Source of the DNA: Chrysopilus asiliformis
Taxonomy: Eukaryota > Arthropoda > Insecta > Diptera > Rhagionidae
Assembly: GCA_964034945.1 (NCBI GenBank)
Contig: OZ035960.1
Location: 78,339,331 to 78,403,330, forward strand
DNA: 64,000 nucleotides
Direction of reading: 5' to 3'
This document shows, one piece after another, positions 56,632 to 64,000 of the stretch (position 1 is the first letter of the stretch; the number at the start of each line of letters is the position of its first letter). A model generated the notes under the pieces. The model made no database searches, was not told the origin of the DNA, and saw only the letters and a list, made by a program, of their open reading frames with translations. The position numbers and the translations under genes were made by a program.

Positions 56632-56754
56632 AGAAAAGATAATCATATAGGATATAAAAAAAAAATTTATCATTTTTTTGGGCCAGTCGCAATAATTATT
56701 GTTCATAGGAAGATGTCGCAATAATTATTGTTCATAGCGTGTGTTACTGATGCA

Positions 56755-56992
56755 CAGCTTTCGAGACAACAATAATTTTCTCGAAAACGGTGAATCGTAT
56801 TGAAAAATTTATTAAGGCAAAATCTGTTTAGAATACGCTTTTAAATAACCGGTCCATACATCAGAATTCAATTAGACCACTCTTTTCTCCCTCTCCTATA
56901 CAAATATTTTTTTTAAAAATAAGCATAAGTAAGGCTACAAGGGGTATTTAACGATTGGCCCCTGGCAATTGTAGCCTTACTTATGCTTGACT
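56755..56992 (+). mobile_element. Diverged INE-1-like fragment D2
   Basis: TCTCGAAAACGGTGAATCGT, then CATCAGAATTCAATTAGACC, then a 3' end ATTGGCCCCTGGCAATTGTA and CTTACTTATGCTTG. It is the plus-orientation relative of the D1 end at 54889. Confidence 0.5.
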
Positions 56993-56994
56993 TT

Positions 56995-57240
56995 AGAATC
57001 GGGTTCAGCGATCCCAAAAGATGAGATTTTTTTTGAATCTGATTCAGCGACCCCAGTTGTCAGTTTTTCCGGAAATTTTGAGAATAATCACTATATCTTT
57101 ACAGGACCTTTTTTTATACTTACGAGGACGAAACCATGAAAATATTGTATTGTCATCAGATTTATGTATGCGTGCAAAATTTCAAGTCAATCGGATGAGT
57201 GGTAATGGGTGAAAATTAGATGCGGGGGCAAATTTATGCA
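56995..57240 (+). repeat. Decayed 122-bp-unit element
   Basis: GATTCAGCGACCCCAG, then ACGAAACCATGAAAATATTG, then TGCAAAATTTCAAGTCAATC show one to two degraded units and the tail of the T1/T3 elements. 57241-57647 has no recognised gene. Confidence 0.5.
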
Positions 57241-57647
57241 GACAAACGTTAAAGCAAGTTTGCTTGGCGAAAATGCCGAAAAACTTTTTTTTACGTACAA
57301 TATCAGAATAATTAATTTAGAGTATTCATTTTTCGAATAAAAATTTATTATTTGGAAGTAATATTTTAATTTAAAATTATACCCGTTTGAAATTCAGTTT
57401 TCCGGGCTTTGGAACACTTAAAATGCATCTTGAACTATTTTTGTATGGCGCGGTAATATCAGGAAAATGTCATGACTTGTGGTTACGTGGTACATTACCC
57501 TTACAGGAGTATCCAAACGTACTTTAAAGCAGAAAATGATTCGTGATTTTAAAACAAAAGGAATAGACGAAAACTATGTGATTAAAATCTTTCGGGAGAA
57601 CTGGGAGGAAACTAGTTAAAACTTTGTATAAAAAAATGACAAAAAAA

Positions 57648-57896
57648 AAATTTTTTTAAAAAAAAGCTTTTATTAAAAAAGAATGCACTAAAAAGAAAAA
57701 AATAATTTTCTGGACGCTGTGTATCACAAATATAAAAGCTTTTTAAAAGCGAGATAAATTTTTATTTTATTGTTATATGCTTTATCTCGCTTTTTAAAAG
57801 CTTTTATATTTGTGATACACAGCGTCCAGAAAATTATTTTTTTCTTTTTAGTGCATTCTTTTTTAATAAAAGCTTTTTTTTAAAAAATTTTTTTTA
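57648..57896. repeat. Large palindrome P3, nearly perfect
   Basis: Arms of about 120 bp with the same GAATGCACTAAAAAG, TTCTGGACGCTGTGTATCAC and AAAAGCGAGATAAA blocks as P2, around TTTTTATTTTATTGTTATATGC. Confidence 0.8.
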
Positions 57897-57939
57897 TTTT
57901 TTTTATTTTGTTCTTTTTAGTCTTCGAATATATATTTCA

Positions 57940-58500
57940 GATGTCCTTACAGGCTTTTTAACTTGAGAATCGTATTCAGCGACCCCAAAAACCCCCAGAA
58001 TAGATTTTTTTCCGGAAAATTTGGAGAAAAGGATAATCACGTTATCCTTACAGGACCTTCCGTTATCCTTACTGACTTTTTAATGACAGATTCGGATTCA
58101 GCGACCCCAAAAACCCCCAGAATAGATTTTTTTCCGGAAAATTTGGAGAAAAGGATAATCACGTTATCCTTACAGGACCTTCCGTTATCCTTACAGATTT
58201 TTTAATGACAGATTCGGATTCAGCGACCCCAAAAACCCCCAGAATAGATTTTTTTCCGGAAAATTTGGAGAAAAGGATAATCACTTTATCCTTACAGGAC
58301 CTTCCGTTATCCTTACAAGGACGAAGTAGTGAAAATATTGTATTGTCATCGGACTTATATAAGTGTGCAAAATTTCAAGTCAATCGGACAAGTGGAAGTG
58401 GGTCAAAATTTGATTGCAAGATTTGACCCCGACAAACAAACAAACAAACAAACAGACAGACAAACAAACAGACAAGATAGCGAGCTAAATAAAAGCTTTT
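57940..58500 (+). repeat. Array of 122-bp units (T3)
   Basis: Three units marked by ACAGATTCGG at 58086 and 58208 are followed by the same tail as T1 (CATCGGACTTATATAAGTGT, (ACAA)n, AGCGAGCTAAATAAAAGC). Together with P3 it repeats the palindrome-then-array order of P1-T1. 58501-58978 shows no gene. Confidence 0.75.
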
Positions 58501-58978
58501 AAAAAGGACATAATTTTTCGTCCAGCATAGCAGCCTCCATAATTACAACTGATGAAATAAAAAAAATTAATAGATAGGGAAAATATTGTACAGAGTATTG
58601 TACATAAACAATCGCCCCAGAACACCTTTTTCCAAGAAATGAACCAATACACACTGAGTGAATATTAGCGCACTGATTACGCTTATGAGGGGTCGCCACT
58701 TCAGATGCAAAAAAAGTGAATGCATTACCTATAGACAATTGTAAGTAATTAGGGGTAATATGCGTCATAATTCAGACATCGCTTTTTGGATCCTATGACC
58801 TCTGAGCGGGACCACTGTATGTAGCACTAAATAATTGTTCAATCCTGCATCCGTTATTTTATTCGCTCGAAGTTCACCGAGAACTATGAATTGTTTCCCA
58901 AATGAATTGTTTTCCAAATAACAAGTCTAGATGAATCGATGCAGTGGACAAGGACGACAAAGACTAGGTGTGTCGAAC

Positions 58979-60918
58979 CATAGACAAATTATATAAAGAC
59001 TGTTTTTTTCTAACAACTCAACTTAGTGCAAAACCGAAATTCAAAATAATACCCCATCGTGACGTAGCAGCTGCCGACTAGCCACAAGCAGCCACAAGCA
59101 GCCGTGGTGATCGCCTATACATGCCGCTGCTTACATTCGCCCTTTGTTAAAACCAGTTTTCGTTTCTAGTTCGTTTCTAGTTCGTTTTATTCTCGTTGAA
59201 TTCTTATGCAAGCGACACGAAGCGGGGGCAAGTGTGTTTGGTGTTTTTTTGTGTGTTTGTATTGTGTGTGCGTGTTTTTTTGTTTGTGCGTATTTTTCCT
59301 TCCGCAGGTTTTCGATTTGAATATTTTGATTGCTAACAATAAATATGTGACAAGACAAAATTTTTAGTTTGTTCGTTAATTCAAAATTTATTTTGAACTT
59401 TAAACGTTAAAAAAAACAGCAAACTAAAAATTTTATCTTGTTATATTTTGTTCATATTTTTAAATTGCTTTGAGAATGTAAGTTTCAAGTTTTATCAAAT
59501 TTCCACAGAATTGTAGTTTGATAAAGCAAGTAAATGCATGATTTAAACAATTCAAAAAAAAGATGTAAGCATTACATGACTTTCTTCTGCAATATTTAAA
59601 GTTTCCGAAAAAATATGTGAAAAATAATGTTGTTCAAATTATCTCATGAACCGTTAGAGATATGTAAAAACTTCATACTCGACTTGAATGGAGCTTGAAA
59701 GTCACCTTTGTTTTTTTTTAACTTTTTTCATTTGGATGTAGTTAGGGACCTAAAAAAAAGATACCCGTATTTTTTTTCAGGGAATAAATTCCAGTAGGCG
59801 GAGAGGAGGGGGTCAAAGTCGGCGAAAACTCGAAATCATAAAAACTTTAAAAATTTGTAACGGCTTAACCGATTGAAGTGATATTGAACATTTTTGAAAG
59901 GTAATTTCTTGTCACAAAAAATATTTTTTGACTTCCTCTCCCTCCCCCTCACCCTCATATTGTAAAATTCAATTTAGTGACGAAATTTAAAATATCTCAA
60001 GAAAAGCAGCAACAACTTCAAAGAAGGTTTGAAAGTGTCAAAATACTTCCAGAAACTCAAAAGATTTATTCCAGACGGAAACTTTCTCAAAGAAAAAAAA
60101 ACTTTTTCTTTTAAATGAATTTCTAATTAATTTTAAACTCCTAAATCTTTTGAGTTAATATTATGTACAGAAAACATAAAAACCAATCGAAAATCAGTAA
60201 AATATATACAATTTTCTTGTATTCGATTTTTTTTGATTTTTTTTTTAAATAACGTATTTATATTGTCACTAAATTGAATTTTACAATATGACGGTGAAGG
60301 GGAGGGAGAGGAAGTAAAAAAATATTTTTTGTGACAAGAAATTACCTTTCGAAAATGTTCAATATCATTTCAATCGGTTAAGCCGTTACAAATTTTTAAA
60401 GTTTTTGTGATTTCGAGTTTTCGCCGACTTTGACCCCCTCCCCTCCGCCGACCGGACGGTATTCTACCAAACAAAAAAATACGGGTTTTTTTTAGATCCC
60501 TAACAATATCCAATCGAGCAAAGTTAAGAAATCGAACTTAACTGTAAACGAGAGTATGAGTTGAGGTGGAGTTCACCTAAAATTAAAAATGTAGGCAATA
60601 TTATTTCCTTTAATTTTGATTATATGCATTTTTTCTCACAAGCGCAGTGTTCGAGAAATTAGTATTTAAGAAAAATTGTATGAGAGGTAACCGTTGTAGC
60701 TAGCGGTACTTTCCCAAAAATTGATAGAAAACTACGATTTCGGTAAAACTTCGTGTTGATCGGAGAGTTTGAAAATGAATTGAATGCTTTTCTTCGGCCA
60801 AGCGACATGCTCCGCTGCTCGTGTGCGCTGCCAACCGCATGCATATCTGCTGCTTTGGGGGATTATTTTTCAAAGCTGAGTTGTTAGAGAAAAACAGTCT
60901 TTATATAATTTGTTTATG
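58979..60918 (+). mobile_element. Long-TIR foldback element F1, 7-bp duplication
   Basis: The left end CATAGACAAATTATATAAAG is inverted at the right (CTTTATATAATTTGTTTATG). GTCGAAC stands on both sides (58972-58978 and 60919-60925). Inside, 59735-59980 and 60260-60510 are inverted copies of each other (AGTCGGCGAAAACTCGAAAT, CGGCTTAACCGATTGA). There is no transposase frame. A 7-bp duplication with ends starting CA could fit the P superfamily (Hoppel-like), which I cannot confirm. Confidence 0.75.
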
Positions 60919-61084
60919 GTCGAACTGAAGATCAGTATCAAAAGACTGGTTTCTACCGTTTGTTACAGAGTATACTTTACTTGTTTCAGGTTTTTCGATT
61001 TGAAAATGTCACAAAAGTTTTTGTTGTGATGACGTTTGCCATTAACACAACTAATTTTTTATACCCGTATGGTGAAACCAAAGG

Positions 61085-62930
61085 CATAAACAAACTATAT
61101 AAAGACTGTTTTTCTCTAACAACTCAGCTTTGAAAAATAATACCCCAAAGCAGCAGATATGCATGCGGTTGGCAGCGCACACGAGCAGCGGAGCATGTCG
61201 CTTGGTCGAAGAAAAACATTCAATTCATTTTCAAACTCTCCGATCAACACGAAGTTTTACCGAAATCGTAGTTTTCTATCAACTTTTGGGAAAGTACCGC
61301 TAGCTACAACGGTTACCTCCCATAAAATTTTTCTTAAATACAAATTTTTCGAACACTGCGCTTGTGAGAAAAAATGCATGTAATCAAAATTAAAGGAAAT
61401 AATATTGCCTACATTTTTAATTTTAGGTGAATTTAATCTCAACTCATACTCTCGTTTACAGTTAAGTTTGATTTCTTAACTTTGCTCTATTGGATATTGT
61501 TAGGGATCTAAAAAAAAATTATCGGTATTTTTTTGTTTGGTAGAATACCGTCCGATCGGCGGAGGGGAGGGGGTCAAAGTCGGCGAAATCTCGAAATCAC
61601 AAAAACTTTAAAAATTTGTAACGGCTTAACCGATTGAGATGATATTGAACATTTTGGAAAGGTAATTCCTTGTGACAAAAAAATATTTTTTGACTTCCTC
61701 TCCCTCCCCCTCACCGTCATATTGTAAAATTCAATTTAGTGACAATATAAATAAAATTTGGGGGTAAATGCGTTATTTAAAAAAAAAATCAAAAAAAAAA
61801 TCGAATACAAGAAAATTGTATTATAGTTTACTGATTTTCGATTAGTTTTTATGTTTTCTGTACATAATATTAAATCAAAAGTTTTAGGAGTTTAAAATTA
61901 ATTAGAAATTCATTTAAAAGAAAAATTTTTTTTCTTTGAGAAAGTTTCCGTTTGGAATAAATCTGTGAAAATTTTGAGTTTCTGGAAGTATTTTGACACT
62001 TTCAAACCTTCTTTGAAGTTGTTGCTATTTTTCTTGAGATATTTTAAATTTCGTCACTAAATTGAATTTTACAATTCAATTCGAGTTTTCGCCGACTTTG
62101 ACCCCCTCCTCTCCGCCTACTGGAATTTATTCCCTGAAAAAAAATACGGGTATCTTTTTTTTAGGTCCCTAACTACATCCAAATGAAAAAAGTTAAAAAA
62201 AAACAAAGGTGACTTTCAAGCTCCATTCAAGTCGAGTATGAAGTTTTTACATATCTCTAACGGTTCATGAGATAATTTGAACAACATTATTTTTCACATA
62301 TTTTTTCGGAAACTTTAAATATTGCAGAAGAAAGTCATGTAATGCTTACATCTTTTTTTTGAATTGTTTAAATCATGCATTTACTTGCTTTATCAAACTA
62401 CAATTCTGTGGAAATTTGATAAAACTTGAAACTTACATTCTCAAAGCAATTTAAAAATATGAACAAAATATAACAAGATAAAATTTTTAGTTTGCTGTTT
62501 TTTTTAACGTTTAAAGTTCAAAATAAATTTTGAATTAACGAACAAACTAAAAATTTTGTCTTGTCACATATTTATTGTTAGCAATCAAAATATTCAAATC
62601 GAAAACCTGCGGAAGGAAAAATACGCACAAACAAAAAAACACGCACACACAATACAAACACACAAAAAAACACCAAACACACTTGCCCCCGCTTCGTGTC
62701 GCTTCCATAAGACTTCAGCGAGAATAAAACTAGGAAAGAAAACCGGTTTTAACAAAGGGCGAACTGAAGCAGCAACATGTATAGGCGATCACCACGGCTG
62801 CTCGTGGCTTCTCGTGGGCGCTGCCAACTAGCCGGCAGCTGCTACGTCACGATGGGGTATTATTTTGAATTTCGGTTTTGCACTAAGTTGAGTTGTTAGA
62901 AAAAAACAGTCTTTATATAGTTTGTTTATG
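61085..62930 (-). mobile_element. Long-TIR foldback element F2, 7-bp duplication
   Basis: It is an inverted relative of F1: CATAAACAAACTATATAAAG at the left and its inverse at the right, with CCAAAGG duplicated (61078-61084 and 62931-62937). It is about 95 bp shorter than F1, mainly because most of one inner inverted arm (near 62070-62090) is deleted. Confidence 0.78.
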
Positions 62931-63050
62931 CCAAAGGGTATATTAACTTTGCTTACCGTTTGTATCGCCAAGATCCCGTCATCACACAAAAAAATGAATT
63001 ACACCAGTGTGTTTAGAATGATAAAAATAATTAATTTCTGCATGTCCGTC

Positions 63051-63081
<31 letters not shown>

Positions 63082-63082
63082 C

Positions 63083-63113
<31 letters not shown>

Positions 63114-63226
63114 CTGTGGCGCGGATTGCGGGCGCACGGATTGAGCTAGAGACTTGAAATTTTGCGCAGATCCGTTTTTCGTAAAATGCGAGGCTAAGTT
63201 CGTTAATGGGCAAAAATGGACCATTA

Positions 63227-63249
63227 GGGGGGGGGGGGGGGGGGGGGGG
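63227..63249 (+). repeat. Run of 23 G
   Basis: Other copies of this family have 6 to 8 G at the same place before TACCCCCC. This copy has 23. Confidence 0.8.
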
Positions 63250-63527
63250 TACCCCCCATACGAATGAAAACGGTTTTTGTGAATATCTCAAAAACGGTGC
63301 ATCTTATCAAAAAAGTGCAAGAACAAAAGTTATTTAGGATATGATTCTACATAAAACTTCCATACATCAAAATCCGATTGGAATAAATTTTAAAAAATCT
63401 TATTGAAAAGTTTGACTTCAAAGTGGAATTTTGGTACAACTGTTCGAATTTTGATACGAATATCACCATACGGGTCTCCAATGATTGCCAGATTGACATT
63501 TATAGCTTTTGTTATGCTTTTACTATA

Positions 63528-63916
63528 AAGCCTAGTACGCAGTTCGAGTAAAATGAAATTTCCTATACAAAATTAACACTGAGCTTAAATTTAACCTCAG
63601 AAATTTTACCAAGCGGTACGCAGTTCGCTGGTAAAATGATGTGAAAAACTAATGTTGCCTACACTAGATGGCGTAGAAAGTCTCCACTTGATTTTACCAG
63701 CATTTTAACTGTTCGGTACATTAAATTCGAGGTAAAAATTTGACAGATGAAAATAATAGAGGTTCTGTTTCCAGTTTTCTTAACGAGTGTGGTTTTTTAA
63801 TTTTAAAAAACGGAAGAATATTTGATTTCTCCACAAACAGTTTTTACTTCGGTTTTAATGTGCCAATTTGGAGACCGCGTTAAAATTTCATTTTACTCGA
63901 ACAGCGTACTAGGCTT
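63528..63916. mobile_element. MITE with ~34-bp TIRs
   Basis: AAGCCTAGTACGCAGTTCGA at the left is inverted at the right with one change (TCGAACAGCGTACTAGGCTT). The match continues through AGTAAAATGAAATTT. TA lies on both sides (63526-63527 and 63917-63918). Internally GCGGTACGCAGTTCG repeats part of the TIR. No coding sequence. Confidence 0.75.
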
Positions 63917-64000
63917 TAGTTAAAAGAACAAAAAAAAAATTTTAAAAAACCCTAAATAAAGAAAAACCCTAAAAAATTGAAAAACTCCTGAATAAAAAAA

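Larger units (their letters stand above)
61055..63518 (+). mobile_element. INE-1-like repeat copy A10, split by F2
   Basis: The first 30 bp (TTATACCCGTATGGTGAAAC to CCAAAGG) are at 61055-61084. The rest resumes at 62931 with CCAAAGGGTATATTAAC and runs to GCTTTTGTTATGCTTTT. It has a GTCT/GTCC array at 63043-63115 and a run of 23 G at 63227. Confidence 0.78.

Overview
The window is a eukaryotic, AT-rich, transposon-saturated stretch, most likely from an insect and probably a dipteran. The inference rests on its mix of elements: BEL/Pao, Jockey-like LINE, DD37E and DD41D Tc1/mariner elements, piggyBac, and short repeats built like the Drosophila INE-1 (Helentron-associated) elements. I see no bacterial-type genes, rRNA, tRNA or CRISPR. 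Almost all long open frames belong to mobile elements, and most are broken. The only unbroken transposase frame of full length is a piggyBac.

Layout. 1-8308: two Helitrons in opposite orientation bracket a Tc1-like element (1608-6380) that holds at least four further insertions, one inside the next. 8426-14610: a MITE, a tandem duplication, a 1-kb TIR element, a minisatellite-bearing repeat and a foldback element. 14692-23874: a BEL/Pao LTR retrotransposon, interrupted by a mariner exactly in the reverse transcriptase catalytic box and by a 5'-truncated LINE. 24619-28600: MITEs, foldbacks, a large palindrome and an array of 122-bp units. 28612-31960: a small piggyBac-like MITE abutting a 3.1-kb piggyBac with a spliceable transposase gene. 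31985-39904: the inverted counterpart of the 122-bp array and palindrome, several INE-1-like copies, a DD37E transposon inside a Helitron, and a THAP-domain fragment. 40809-44631: two internally deleted 905-bp mariners in inverted orientation on either side of an Env-like fragment and a LINE ORF1-like frame. 45886-50280: remnants of a pogo-like transposase, a Helitron, two TIR elements and Copia pol. 50431-50787: candidate last exons of a host gene on the minus strand. 50888-58500: MITEs, a DD41D mariner, diverged INE-like repeats, Helitrons, and a third palindrome plus array. 58979-63916: two long-TIR foldback elements with 7-bp target duplications, the second inserted in an INE-1-like copy, then a terminal MITE.

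The genes do not form a pathway. What the window offers is insertion history: many target-site duplications and split elements can be read directly, giving a relative order of events. Boundaries given as exact come from TIRs or target duplications read in the sequence; the others are approximate. Family names come from motif recognition without database searches.
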